Source: an uncultured Pelagibacteraceae bacterium
GTDB taxonomy: Bacteria > Pseudomonadota > Alphaproteobacteria > Pelagibacterales > Pelagibacteraceae
Direction of reading: 5' to 3'
Length of the DNA: 43,409 nucleotides
Assembly: GCA_902572605.1 (NCBI GenBank)
Contig: CACGGD010000006.1
Location: 1-43,409 of the forward strand
In this document: positions 19,256-27,193 of the stretch, piece after piece
How the letters are laid out: each line of letters starts with the position of its first letter
Numbering within the stretch: the first letter of the stretch is position 1
Notes under the pieces: generated by a model
Told to the model about the DNA's origin: nothing
The model's database searches: none
The model's input: only the letters and a program-made list of their open reading frames with translations
Translations under genes and position numbers: made by a program

Positions 19256-19907
19256 TTATTTCCTTTAAAAAACTTGCTAGTTTATCAGTTTTGTAATTTA
19301 TAAACTCAGCATCTGAAAACTTTGCTGCCCAAGGTTCATTATTTTTAATCCAAACAGTTTTCATTCCTAATTCATGCGCTGGTTTTAAATTTCTTGCTAT
19401 ATCTTCAAAGAATATACAATATTGTGGCTCAATTTTGTAATCTTCTACTAATTTTTTATATGGTTCTTTTGAAGGCTTAGGAATAAATTCAGAGTCTCTA
19501 ATATCAAATATGCCGTCAAAAAGCTTATCAATACCAATCTTTTTAGTTACATTTTCAGCATGAGCCCTAGAACCATTAGTGAATATTATCTTTTTTCCTT
19601 TTAATTTTTTTATCTCATCCTCTAAAACTTCATCTTTGTTTAAAAAATTAAGATCCACATCATGAACAAACTCTAAAAATTCATCTGCATCAATTTTATG
19701 ATGCTTAATCATTCCATTCAACGTAGTGTTGTATTCTTGGAAATAATTTTTTTGAATTTTTTTTGCTTCTTCTTTGTCTACATTAAGTTTCTCTGAAATA
19801 AATTTTGTCATTTTTTTATCAACTTGGTCAAAAACTTTAGTAGCGCCATCATATAAAGTGTTGTCTAGGTCAAATAGCCAATACTTAATGTTGTTTAAAT
19901 CATTCAT
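19242..19907 (-). CDS. HAD-family pyrimidine 5'-nucleotidase-like hydrolase
   Basis: A 221-residue haloacid-dehalogenase-type phosphatase. Motif I is [10 protein letters not shown] with the nucleophile D13 and D15. Motif II is FTNGSRAHA (about 110-118), a conserved lysine lies in [10 protein letters not shown], and motif IV is [17 protein letters not shown]. The sequence pattern fits the pyrimidine 5'-nucleotidase (PynA/SDT1-like) subgroup, which removes phosphate from UMP/CMP. That substrate is inferred. This type often sits next to dapD in alphaproteobacteria. It overlaps argB by 4 bases and dapD by 14 bases. Confidence 0.87.
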   Translation of the reverse strand: MNDLNNIKYWLFDLDNTLYDGATKVFDQVDKKMTKFISEKLNVDKEEAKKIQKNYFQEYNTTLNGMIKHHKIDADEFLEFVHDVDLNFLNKDEVLEDEIKKLKGKKIIFTNGSRAHAENVTKKIGIDKLFDGIFDIRDSEFIPKPSKEPYKKLVEDYKIEPQYCIFFEDIARNLKPAHELGMKTVWIKNNEPWAAKFSDAEFINYKTDKLASFLKEINENK

Positions 19908-20773
19908 TTTCTAATTAAAGTTCCCGACCCTGTATCTGAAAATATTTCATGAAGTATTGAGTGAGGCTTTCTTCCATCAAGAATTACAACACCTCTAACT
20001 CCATTTTCTACTGCATCCACACAATTTTCTATTTTAGGAATCATTCCTCCTTCGACTATCTTCCACTTGATTAAATTATCAAGATCAAAAGGTTTAATTT
20101 CAGAAATAAGATTTTTTTTATCATCATAAACACCCTCAACATTTGTCATCAATATTAATCTTCTTGCTTTAAGTTTTTTAGCTATAGCGCTTGCAGCTGT
20201 ATCTCCATTAATATTAAAAGTTTGATTATTTTTACCTAAGCCCAGTGGGGCTATAATTGGAATTTTATTCATACTTAAAGCACCTTGAATTAAATTTGTA
20301 TTAATCTTTTCTGGGATTCCTACAAAACCTAGCTCCTCTCTTTCTGGTTTAACTTCAATTATATTATCCTTTCTTGTATGAAAAGAGGCTGCTTCAGAGC
20401 CTAATTTTTTTAGGGAGCTTACTATATCATTATTAAAATCTATTAATACTTCTTCTACAGTATTTATTATATTTTTATCTGTTACTCTTAAACCATTAAT
20501 AAATTTTGAAACAATCTTTTTTTTATCTAACTCTCTTTTAATTCTTGGACCACCTCCATGAACAACTATAATAGAAAGACCTAATTTGTTAAGTACATTT
20601 ATATCTGCAATAAAATTATCAAAAACTTTCCTATCTATTAGTACATTTCCACCATATTTGATTACAATTTTTTCTTTTTCGTATTTTGATATGTATTTTT
20701 GAACGATATTAATATCTGGAGCTTTTTCAGGCCAAAATTTTTTTATATCGTCTAAACAAATTGCTTTTGACAT
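19904..20773 (-). CDS. argB: Acetylglutamate kinase
   Basis: Phosphorylates N-acetylglutamate in arginine synthesis. It has 289 residues. Amino-acid-kinase motifs are clear: KYGG at 39-42, HGGGPRI at 72-78, and NINGDTAAS (about 188-196) for nucleotide binding. The start directly abuts the yidC stop and the end overlaps the HAD gene. The other arginine gene here, argJ, lies 15 kb away on the plus strand. Residues before about position 30 form the N-terminal helix seen in arginine-sensitive hexameric forms, so feedback control by arginine is possible. Confidence 0.97.
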   Translation of the reverse strand: MSKAICLDDIKKFWPEKAPDINIVQKYISKYEKEKIVIKYGGNVLIDRKVFDNFIADINVLNKLGLSIIVVHGGGPRIKRELDKKKIVSKFINGLRVTDKNIINTVEEVLIDFNNDIVSSLKKLGSEAASFHTRKDNIIEVKPEREELGFVGIPEKINTNLIQGALSMNKIPIIAPLGLGKNNQTFNINGDTAASAIAKKLKARRLILMTNVEGVYDDKKNLISEIKPFDLDNLIKWKIVEGGMIPKIENCVDAVENGVRGVVILDGRKPHSILHEIFSDTGSGTLIRK

Positions 20774-22453
20774 TTAATTTGTTTTTACTTTGGTCTGTTT
20801 CATTATCACCCATTGCTGAGCAATTGTTAAAATATTGTTTATAGTCCAGTACACCACTAAACCTGAAGGGAAAGATGCTAAAATAATTGTTAAGAACAAA
20901 GGAAAAAATGCAAATATTTTTGCTTGAATTGGATCAGCTGGAGCAGGATTAAGTTTTTGTTGAACCCACATTGAGGCACCCATTAATATTGGCCAGATTC
21001 CAATAATTAAAAAACTTGGAGGATCCCAAGGTATCAAACCAAATAAATTAAAAATTGAGGTAGGATCCTTATCAGATAAATCTTTAATCCAACCAAAGAA
21101 AGGTTGATGCCTCATTTCTAGAGATATGAATAGCATTTTGTAAATAGCAAAAAAGAAGGGTATCTGTATCAAAACAGGCAAACATCCAGATGCAGGGTTT
21201 ATTTTTTCTTTTCTGTATAAAGCCATCATCTCTTGTTGAAGCTTTACTTTATCCTCTTTATGTAATTCTTTTAATCTCATCATCTCTGGTTGAACGGCTT
21301 TCATTTTAGCCATAGATCTGAATGAGTAATTGGCAAGTGGAAAGAAAATTAATCTTATTCCAATTGTAATAATTACTATTGCAATACCAAAGTTACCAGA
21401 ATACTTGAATAAATAGTCAATTATAAAGAATAGAGGTTTAGTGAAGAAATAAAACCATCCCCAATCAATGACTAAATCAAATTTATCTATACTTTGATTG
21501 GCAGCATACGAGTCAATCGTATCAACTTCTTTTGCAGCAACAAATAATCTCACCTCATTAGAATTATTTGAGGATGGATTTACTTTAGTTGGATTATTTA
21601 AAATGTAGTTAGCTTTAAAAGAGTCCTTGTATAAGAAAGTAGATTTAAAATTTTCCCCTTTTTTTGGCACTATAGCTGTCATCCAGTACTTATCTGTAAT
21701 ACCAAACCAACCTTCATTAGCTTCTCTAACTATTTTGTTTTCCTCAATATCATCATAATCATCCTCTTTGAGCTCTTCATCAAAAACCCCAATGAATCCC
21801 TCGTGAGAGATATAAAAATTTTGAATATCATCAGGTATTTTATTTCTTGTAATCTGCGCATAAGGATACAAATCAAATGTTTGGTTTGAGTTATTTTCAA
21901 CTTGTTGAGTAATTTTAAATAAATATTTGTTATCTAATTCAATTTTTTTTTTGAATATAATTCCATCGCCGTTATTCCATTCAAGAGTGACAGGCTGTTT
22001 GTCTGTTAAAATTTGGTTTCCATTAACTTTCCAAATTGTTTTTTTTGAAGGAACTTTTATTTTATTTCCAATGCTTGTCCAGCCAGTTTCAACGTAAAAT
22101 CCATTTTCTGTTTGAGCTGGATTTAAAAATTCGACATTTAAATTATTTTCTAAATTTTGTTTGTGTTTCTTGAAAGAAATATCATCTATTAGTCCACCTT
22201 CTAAAGATAAAGAACCTACAATACTACCGTTTTCAATTTTAATCCTTTCAGAACTATTTAATGAGTCTTCTCTTGAAATTAAATTAACTTTCAAAGACTC
22301 GTTAATATTTGGCGTTATAATATTCTCATTAGTTTTCTCTTGTTGTGCATTAATATTATTTTTAACAGGTTTAGGACTCTCGAAGAATGCTGCCCAAAAG
22401 AGCAAAACAGACATAGATAAAGCTATCGCTATAAAAACATTCTTATTATCCAT
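20774..22453 (-). CDS. yidC: Membrane protein insertase YidC
   Basis: Inserts and folds inner-membrane proteins, alone or with SecYEG. It has 559 residues with the Gram-negative layout: a first membrane segment at about 5-22, a large periplasmic beta domain to about residue 340, then five membrane segments. The conserved positively charged groove region follows [16 protein letters not shown], and cytoplasmic loops carry [18 protein letters not shown]. It overlaps yidD by 8 bases, giving the classic rpmH-rnpA-yidD-yidC order. The GTPase gene engB, often next in alphaproteobacteria, is not here; argB follows immediately. Confidence 0.98.
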   Translation of the reverse strand: MDNKNVFIAIALSMSVLLFWAAFFESPKPVKNNINAQQEKTNENIITPNINESLKVNLISREDSLNSSERIKIENGSIVGSLSLEGGLIDDISFKKHKQNLENNLNVEFLNPAQTENGFYVETGWTSIGNKIKVPSKKTIWKVNGNQILTDKQPVTLEWNNGDGIIFKKKIELDNKYLFKITQQVENNSNQTFDLYPYAQITRNKIPDDIQNFYISHEGFIGVFDEELKEDDYDDIEENKIVREANEGWFGITDKYWMTAIVPKKGENFKSTFLYKDSFKANYILNNPTKVNPSSNNSNEVRLFVAAKEVDTIDSYAANQSIDKFDLVIDWGWFYFFTKPLFFIIDYLFKYSGNFGIAIVIITIGIRLIFFPLANYSFRSMAKMKAVQPEMMRLKELHKEDKVKLQQEMMALYRKEKINPASGCLPVLIQIPFFFAIYKMLFISLEMRHQPFFGWIKDLSDKDPTSIFNLFGLIPWDPPSFLIIGIWPILMGASMWVQQKLNPAPADPIQAKIFAFFPLFLTIILASFPSGLVVYWTINNILTIAQQWVIMKQTKVKTN

Positions 22454-22715
22454 TTATTTTTTCCTTAGTTAAATCTTTTTTATTTTGCACTAAGTCTAAA
22501 CCGTGGCCGCCACCTAAAATTTTAAACGGATGACAACTAAATATTCTTTTCATACCCATGATTGAACCTTTTATTAATCCATGAGTTTTGAGAGACTCTA
22601 TATAGTACTCTGAACAAGTAGGAAGATATCTGCATCTACCCCCTAAAAGAGGTGAGATAAAATATTGATAAAATTTTATTATCAAAATATTTAAAAATAT
22701 AATTAACCTAGTCAT
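22446..22715 (-). CDS. yidD: Membrane protein insertion efficiency factor YidD
   Basis: Small membrane-associated protein of 89 residues that helps insertion of YidC-dependent proteins. The family core is intact: [19 protein letters not shown], a [11 protein letters not shown] segment, then GGGHGLDLV where many homologues have GGxDPVP. The N-terminus is a short hydrophobic helix. It overlaps rnpA by 4 bases and yidC by 8 bases. Confidence 0.95.
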   Translation of the reverse strand: MTRLIIFLNILIIKFYQYFISPLLGGRCRYLPTCSEYYIESLKTHGLIKGSIMGMKRIFSCHPFKILGGGHGLDLVQNKKDLTKEKING

Positions 22716-23062
22716 TTACTTAATTTTTTAAAACATTTTATCATTGATGGCATAAGCACACTTTGTTTTTCCGCATAAGCATTTGATTTTCCAAAAACTA
22801 TATAAGTATAATTTCTGTTAATTGCACCTCTTTTTTTAAGCAATTTATGAACAATGGCTTTTAGTTTTCTTCTTATTTTGTTTCTTTTGACAGCATTACC
22901 AATTTTTTTTTTCATTACAAAACTAATGATTAAGTTGGTTTTATATTTAGGTTTATAAAAATTTTTTGCAGCAAATATTGAAAAGTACTCTGAGTGAACT
23001 TTTTTTTCTTTAAGTGTTTTCTTGAATTGGTTGCTTTTTTTTAAACTTTCAAGCTTAACCAT
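22712..23062 (-). CDS. rnpA: Ribonuclease P protein component
   Basis: Basic protein subunit of RNase P, which trims the 5' ends of tRNA precursors. It has 116 residues. The family's RNA-binding signature appears as [19 protein letters not shown] (about 51-69), preceded by the beta strand NLIISFVM. It lies 8 bases after rpmH and overlaps yidD by 4 bases. The RNase P RNA gene is not in this window. Confidence 0.96.
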   Translation of the reverse strand: MVKLESLKKSNQFKKTLKEKKVHSEYFSIFAAKNFYKPKYKTNLIISFVMKKKIGNAVKRNKIRRKLKAIVHKLLKKRGAINRNYTYIVFGKSNAYAEKQSVLMPSMIKCFKKLSK

Positions 23063-23070
23063 TTGTTTGA

Positions 23071-23205
23071 TTATGTTGATATTGTTTTACGACCTTTAGC
23101 TCTTCTTCTAGCTATTAGTTTTCTCCCAGTTTTAGTCCTCATTCTTGCTCTAAAACCATGCCTTCTTTTTCTCACTAGATTACTTGGCTGATAAGTTCTT
23201 TTCAT
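23071..23205 (-). CDS. rpmH: 50S ribosomal protein L34
   Basis: A 44-residue, highly basic large-subunit protein. The translation starts [20 protein letters not shown] and ends in an Arg/Lys-rich tail, a near-textbook L34. The ATG is at 23203-23205 and the TAA at 23071-23073. It heads the rpmH-rnpA-yidD-yidC block and the longer ten-gene run behind it. It is divergent from the TVP38-type gene across 50 bases. Confidence 0.97.
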   Translation of the reverse strand: MKRTYQPSNLVRKRRHGFRARMRTKTGRKLIARRRAKGRKTIST

Positions 23206-23255
23206 AAATATTTAAAGGTATATATTTTAATTGCTGTCTATTGTACAGGTAAATT

Positions 23256-23978
23256 ATGAGCAAAAGACTAAAACTATTTTTAGGAATATCTTATATTACG
23301 ATCTTATTTGCTTTCCTGTATTTGATTTTTTCTTTTGTCGACGTAACAAGATTGGATGATTTTTTATATTATAAAGAATTACAGATAGATTTGGAAAAAA
23401 TGATTGGGAATAATCTTTTTACAAATCTTTTCATATTCTTTTTATTTTGTTTAGTTTGGGTATCTTTACTAGGATTTGGTTCTCCTCTTCTAATTATTTC
23501 AGGTATTTTATTTGGAAAATGGATTGGAACCCTTATTTCAGTTTTATCAATTTCTATCGGTGCTTTAATTCTTTACTCGATAGCTAGTTTCTTTTTTAAA
23601 GATTTAGTTCATAATTTATTGGAAAAAAGATTTATTAAATACATCCATCTTTTCAAAAAAAATGAATTTAACTATTTTTTAGCTTTTAGATTATCAGGAG
23701 GATTAGGTATTCCTTTTGGACCACAAAATGTATTACCTGTTATTTTCAATATAAAGAAATCAAATTACTTTTTTGCAAGTTTTTTAGGTTTTATTCCAGT
23801 ATTCTTTATTTGGAATACTATTGGTTCAGGGTTAAATGAATATATAAAACAAGCAGATAATTTTAGCTTTATTAGATTACTTTTAAATAAGGAGATTTAT
23901 ATACCAATAATTTTCTTTATAATTGTTATGTTAATATCAGTGATAATTAAGAAGACAATATTTAATGATAAAAATTAA
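23256..23978 (+). CDS. TVP38/TMEM64-family membrane protein (VTT domain)
   Basis: A 240-residue inner-membrane protein of the VTT (DedA/TVP38/TMEM64) superfamily. The first membrane segment is at about 7-28. The core has GFGSPLLIISGILFG and the re-entrant-loop pattern FRLSGGLGIPFGPQNVLP, followed by AYFFASFLG-like and further hydrophobic stretches. Related proteins are linked to lipid scrambling or transport; the role here is inferred only from the family. It diverges from rpmH over 50 bases and lies 32 bases before the 62-residue membrane protein. Confidence 0.86.
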   Translation: MSKRLKLFLGISYITILFAFLYLIFSFVDVTRLDDFLYYKELQIDLEKMIGNNLFTNLFIFFLFCLVWVSLLGFGSPLLIISGILFGKWIGTLISVLSISIGALILYSIASFFFKDLVHNLLEKRFIKYIHLFKKNEFNYFLAFRLSGGLGIPFGPQNVLPVIFNIKKSNYFFASFLGFIPVFFIWNTIGSGLNEYIKQADNFSFIRLLLNKEIYIPIIFFIIVMLISVIIKKTIFNDKN

Positions 23979-24010
23979 TAAAATTTTTAAAGAACGAGGT
24001 TGTAAAATTA

Positions 24011-24199
24011 ATGGTTGAAAAACTGAATTGGTTAGCCTGGTTAATTTTAGTCATTTTATGGAATTATGGTTTTCCTGAAGCAACGCCTTTTCAAGATGTA
24101 GCAGTTGCCGTAATTTTGTCCTTATTGTTTATAATTATTAGATTAATGAGATCAAGATACTTGCATAAAATCAGTTCTAGAAGTAAAAATAGGATCTAA
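24011..24199 (+). CDS. Small membrane protein, function unknown
   Basis: A 62-residue protein with two likely membrane segments: about 7-19 (WLAWLILVILWNYGF) and 27-46 (VAVAVILSLLFIIIRLM), then a basic tail rich in Arg, Ser and Lys. The Trp-rich first segment and the sequence FPEATPFQDV suggest real selection, but I do not recognise the family. It lies between a TVP38-type membrane protein and a basic 64-residue protein, all in the same direction. Confidence 0.65.
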   Translation: MVEKLNWLAWLILVILWNYGFPEATPFQDVAVAVILSLLFIIIRLMRSRYLHKISSRSKNRI

Positions 24200-24201
24200 T
24201 G

Positions 24202-24207
24202 AAGGAG
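24202..24207 (+). promoter_or_regulatory. Strong Shine-Dalgarno site
   Basis: An AAGGAG box lies 8 bases before the ATG at 24216. Most genes in this window have weak or no such site, so this is one of the better ribosome-binding sequences and supports the 64-residue gene being translated. Confidence 0.7.
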
Positions 24208-24215
24208 CGCTTAAT

Positions 24216-24410
24216 ATGGGAATTCACTACGATTATAAATCTACACGTGGCGATAAAGCAATGAAAAAAGAAGCTAAGCGCAAAGCACGGATTGAACAAA
24301 GAAGAGCTAAGAGATCTAGCAATAGCCCTAAATTGTCTGAAGAAAAAGAGATGCACGATATAGACAAGCCTATCACGCTTGAAGATTTAACAAACCCAGA
24401 TAAAAATTAA
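24216..24410 (+). CDS. Small charged conserved-type protein, function unknown
   Basis: A 64-residue hydrophilic protein. The N-terminal half is basic (KKEAKRKARIEQRRAKR, about 17-33) and probably forms a charged helix; the C-terminal part is acidic, with a KPITLEDLTNP segment near the end. The start MGIHYDYKSTRGDK and a strong ribosome-binding site at 24202 support a real gene. The charge pattern would suit RNA or ribosome association, but this is speculation. It lies 17 bases after the small membrane protein gene. Confidence 0.7.
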   Translation: MGIHYDYKSTRGDKAMKKEAKRKARIEQRRAKRSSNSPKLSEEKEMHDIDKPITLEDLTNPDKN

Positions 24411-24417
24411 TTTTAAT

Positions 24418-24543
24418 ATGAAATCTTTTGTTAAAGAAGATTCTCTATTAAAAATTCGTGAGATCTCATTAAAAAAAAATTTAAAAAAAAGGAAGAAATT
24501 CAAGAGCAAAATTAAAAAAAAAAATGACCGTCCTATCAGATAA
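24418..24543 (+). CDS. Possible very small basic protein
   Basis: A 41-codon reading frame from ATG 24418 to TAA 24543 fills the 113-base gap before dcd and overlaps the dcd start by 20 bases. The product begins [18 protein letters not shown] and ends in a Lys/Arg-rich stretch. In this genome gaps between co-directional genes are normally only a few bases, which favours a real gene. The A-rich sequence could give a Lys-rich frame by chance. No homologue recognised. Confidence 0.4.
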   Translation: MKSFVKEDSLLKIREISLKKNLKKRKKFKSKIKKKNDRPIR

Positions 24544-25075
24544 ATGGATTAAAAAAGCAGCTCAAAATGGGATGATAAAACCTTTTGTGAGCAAGCAAGT
24601 TAGAAAAGGTAAAATTTCTTTTGGACTCTCATCTTACGGTTATGATGCAAGAGTTTCTAATGAATTTAAGATATTTACCAACGTAAATTCTGGAATTGTA
24701 GATCCAAAAGTCTTTAAGAAAGAAAGTTTTGTAACAAAAATTGGAAAAGAATGCATAATTCCCCCAAATTCTTTTGCATTAGCAAGAACTGTTGAGTATT
24801 TTAAAATTCCTGAAAATGTACTGGTGATATGTCTAGGTAAATCAACATATGCAAGATGTGGAATTATTGTGAACGTAACGCCACTAGAGCCTGGATGGGA
24901 AGGACATGTGACATTAGAATTCTCAAATACCACTCCTTTGCCGGCTAAAATTTATGCTAATGAAGGTGTTTCTCAATTTGTATTTATCAAAGGTAATGAA
25001 AAACCTAGTATTACATATGCTAAAAGGAAAGGTAAATATATGAAGCAAAAAGGTGTGACCCTCCCTAAGATTTAA
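24524..25075 (+). CDS. dcd: dCTP deaminase
   Basis: Deaminates dCTP to dUTP, the main source of dUTP for thymidylate synthesis. It has 183 residues, typical of proteobacterial Dcd. The active-site region [10 protein letters not shown] (about 105-114) with the downstream [17 protein letters not shown] is highly characteristic, and [15 protein letters not shown] lies near the N-terminus. The start ATG lies directly after a long A-run and inside the preceding small frame. murA follows after 8 bases. No dut gene is in the window. Confidence 0.97.
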   Translation: MTVLSDKWIKKAAQNGMIKPFVSKQVRKGKISFGLSSYGYDARVSNEFKIFTNVNSGIVDPKVFKKESFVTKIGKECIIPPNSFALARTVEYFKIPENVLVICLGKSTYARCGIIVNVTPLEPGWEGHVTLEFSNTTPLPAKIYANEGVSQFVFIKGNEKPSITYAKRKGKYMKQKGVTLPKI

Positions 25076-25083
25076 TATCTTAA

Positions 25084-26340
25084 ATGCAAAAATTATTGAT
25101 AAACGGAAAAAAAGAATTGTCTGGAAAAATTTCTATTTCAGGATCTAAAAATGCCACTTTACCAATTTTGGCAGCAACTATTTTATCTGATAAAGCAAAA
25201 TTAAAAAATATACCCTTAGTTAAAGATATTTTTACAATGGTTGAGCTATTAAAATTTATAGGATTAAAAGTTAATGTTTTAAAAAATAATAATACAATCC
25301 AAATACAAAATATAAATAAAAATATTAAAACTCTGGCTCCTTATAAGTTGGTAAAAACAATGCGAGCAGGTGTATTAGTTTTAGGACCACTCTTAGCCAA
25401 ATATAAGAAGGCCAAAATTTCTCTTCCAGGGGGTTGTGCAATAGGAACTAGACCAGTTAATTTACATCTTTTTGCACTAAAAAAATTTGGGGCAAAAATT
25501 AAAATAAAAAATGGTTATATTGTTGCTGAAGCAAGAAACGGATTAAAAGGAGCAAATGTTAGTTTCCCTAATATTTCAGTGGGAGCTACTGAAAATGCTG
25601 TGCTAGCAGCATTTAACGCTAAAGGAAAAACAATACTAAATAATTGTGCAGTAGAACCTGAGGTTAAAAATCTTGTTGAATTTTTAAATAAGTTAGGTGG
25701 AAAAATTAAAATTATTGGACGAAAGATTTTTATTACGGGGTGTAAAAAAATTAAAAAGAATGTAACACATGAAGTTATTTTTGACAGAATTGAACTTGGT
25801 ACCTATATGATAGCCGCGGCTTTAATAGGTACAAAAGTTGTATTTAATAAGATAGATCCAAAAGTAATTAAAACAGAGATCAATATTTTAAAAAAAATGG
25901 GAGTAAAGTTACAAGCTCTGAAATCTTCTATCAAAATTTTTAAAAGTAATAATATAAAAAAAATCAATATTTCAACAAAACCTTATCCTGGATTTCCAAC
26001 AGATTTACAAGCACAACTAATGGTTTTAATGACTTGTGCTCAAGGAACATCAAAGATAAAAGAAAATATTTTTGAAAATAGATTTATGCATGTTCCAGAG
26101 CTAAAGCGAATGGGTGCAAACATAGAAATAAAGGATAAAACAGCAACTATTAAAGGACCTTCAAAATTAACTGGTGCAGAAGTTATGGCAACAGATTTAA
26201 GAGCATCAGTGAGCTTAGTATTAGCAGGTTTAGTAGCAGATAATAGAACAATTATTAATAGAATATATCACCTCGACAGAGGTTATGAATTTTTAGAAAA
26301 AAAATTGAAAATTTGTAAAGCACGTATTAAAAGAATTTAA
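25084..26340 (+). CDS. murA: UDP-N-acetylglucosamine 1-carboxyvinyltransferase
   Basis: First committed step of peptidoglycan synthesis, transferring enolpyruvate from PEP to UDP-GlcNAc. It has 418 residues. The substrate-binding GSKNA (K22, N23) is near the N-terminus, and the catalytic cysteine is C118 in LPGGCAIGTRPVNLHL; this is the site fosfomycin attacks in other bacteria, and Cys predicts sensitivity at the enzyme level. The RASVSLVLAGL block near the end is also family-typical. The DUF2948 gene follows after one base, as in other alphaproteobacteria. Confidence 0.97.
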   Translation: MQKLLINGKKELSGKISISGSKNATLPILAATILSDKAKLKNIPLVKDIFTMVELLKFIGLKVNVLKNNNTIQIQNINKNIKTLAPYKLVKTMRAGVLVLGPLLAKYKKAKISLPGGCAIGTRPVNLHLFALKKFGAKIKIKNGYIVAEARNGLKGANVSFPNISVGATENAVLAAFNAKGKTILNNCAVEPEVKNLVEFLNKLGGKIKIIGRKIFITGCKKIKKNVTHEVIFDRIELGTYMIAAALIGTKVVFNKIDPKVIKTEINILKKMGVKLQALKSSIKIFKSNNIKKINISTKPYPGFPTDLQAQLMVLMTCAQGTSKIKENIFENRFMHVPELKRMGANIEIKDKTATIKGPSKLTGAEVMATDLRASVSLVLAGLVADNRTIINRIYHLDRGYEFLEKKLKICKARIKRI

Positions 26341-26341
26341 A

Positions 26342-26785
26342 GTGAAAGCTAAAAATTTAAAACTTATAGCTAGAACCAACGAGGATTTAAGAATTATTTC
26401 TGCTCATCTTCAAGATTCAATTTTGAGCATGACAGATATAGCAAACTTAAAAAAGAATAAAATTTTTCTAATGCAGCTTAATAGGTTTATGTGGGAAGAC
26501 GTTGAAAAAGGTGTTTTTAGAAAAAATAAAAGAATTAGAACAATATTGAAATTTGATAATGTTTTAGAGGTTAACTCAAAAAATATAAGCCAATCTAAAA
26601 AAGATAAATTTTTAGATTTTCTAGCTATCGAGAGCAATCAAATGCCTGATAATAATTATGAAATGAAATTAATATTTTCTGGAGACTCAATTATTAGAGT
26701 AGTTACTGAAGTAATTGAAGTTACTTTAGATGATCAAGGAGAACCTTGGGATACAAAAAATAAGCCAAAACACAAAGTTTTATAA
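26342..26785 (+). CDS. DUF2948 family protein
   Basis: A 147-residue protein of unknown function that commonly follows murA in alphaproteobacteria. It starts with GTG one base after the murA stop. The sequence KNLKLIARTNEDLRIISAHLQDSIL, split across residues 4-28, and the MQLNRFMWEDVEKG segment (about 44-57) match my memory of the DUF2948 family. No catalytic motif is evident. Its stop overlaps the ATG of the next small frame by one base. Confidence 0.82.
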   Translation: MKAKNLKLIARTNEDLRIISAHLQDSILSMTDIANLKKNKIFLMQLNRFMWEDVEKGVFRKNKRIRTILKFDNVLEVNSKNISQSKKDKFLDFLAIESNQMPDNNYEMKLIFSGDSIIRVVTEVIEVTLDDQGEPWDTKNKPKHKVL

Positions 26786-26889
26786 TGCTGAAATATTCTA
26801 AAGAAGATAAAAAAATTATAAAAATAGAGATTGAAAGATTAGGTTCTTTAGTTATAAATCTAGCAAAATATTTAAAAAAGGATTTTTAA
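26785..26889 (+). CDS. Possible 34-residue protein before infA
   Basis: A small frame whose ATG shares one base with the DUF2948 stop and whose TAA abuts the infA start codon exactly, so it would be coupled at both ends. The product starts MLKYSKEDKK and contains a likely amphipathic helix (about 8-31, with IEIERLGSLVINLAKYL). No homologue recognised. The double coupling argues for a real gene; the short length argues for caution. Confidence 0.45.
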   Translation: MLKYSKEDKKIIKIEIERLGSLVINLAKYLKKDF

Positions 26890-27105
26890 TTGGCAAAACA
26901 AGAAACTCTAGAATTTAAAGGTAAAGTAACAGAATTGTTACCTAATGCTATGTTTAGGGTTAAACTTGAAAACAATCATGAAATTTTAGCTCACACGGCT
27001 GGAAAATTAAGAAAGAATAGAATAAGAGTTTTAGCAGGCGATAATGTAATGGTTGAAATGACACCATACGATCTAACCAAAGGTAGAATAACTTTTAGGT
27101 TTTAG
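26890..27105 (+). CDS. infA: Translation initiation factor IF-1
   Basis: Binds the ribosomal A site during initiation. It has 71 residues forming one OB-fold. The product reads [19 protein letters not shown] and continues with [21 protein letters not shown], then [13 protein letters not shown], all IF-1 hallmarks. The start codon is TTG at 26890; no ATG fits. The last base of the TAG stop is also the first base of the downstream tRNA-Phe, so gene and tRNA must be processed from one transcript. Confidence 0.97.
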   Translation: MAKQETLEFKGKVTELLPNAMFRVKLENNHEILAHTAGKLRKNRIRVLAGDNVMVEMTPYDLTKGRITFRF

Positions 27106-27179
27106 GCCTTGTAGCTCAGTAGTAGAGCAGTACCCTGAAAAGGTATGTGTCGTAAGTGCGATTCTTACCAAGGCCACCA
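27105..27179 (+). tRNA. tRNA-Phe (GAA)
   Basis: Folds into a full cloverleaf. The acceptor stem GGCCTTG/CAAGGCC (7 pairs) is followed by discriminator A and an encoded CCA. The D stem is GCTC/GAGC, the anticodon stem GTACC/GGTAT, and the T stem GTAAG/CTTAC. The anticodon loop CTGAAAA gives GAA at 27137-27139, which is phenylalanine. Two loops are odd: the D-loop AGTAGTA has only one G where G18-G19 are expected, and the T-loop TGCGATT has G at position 55. G1 is also the last base of the infA stop codon. The fhs ATG follows 14 bases after CCA. Confidence 0.93.
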
Positions 27180-27193
27180 CTAAGTAAGGATTA

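Noticed and set aside
23206-23255. Replication origin next to rpmH
   Set aside because: The spacer is only 50 bases, has no recognisable DnaA boxes, and dnaA is not adjacent.
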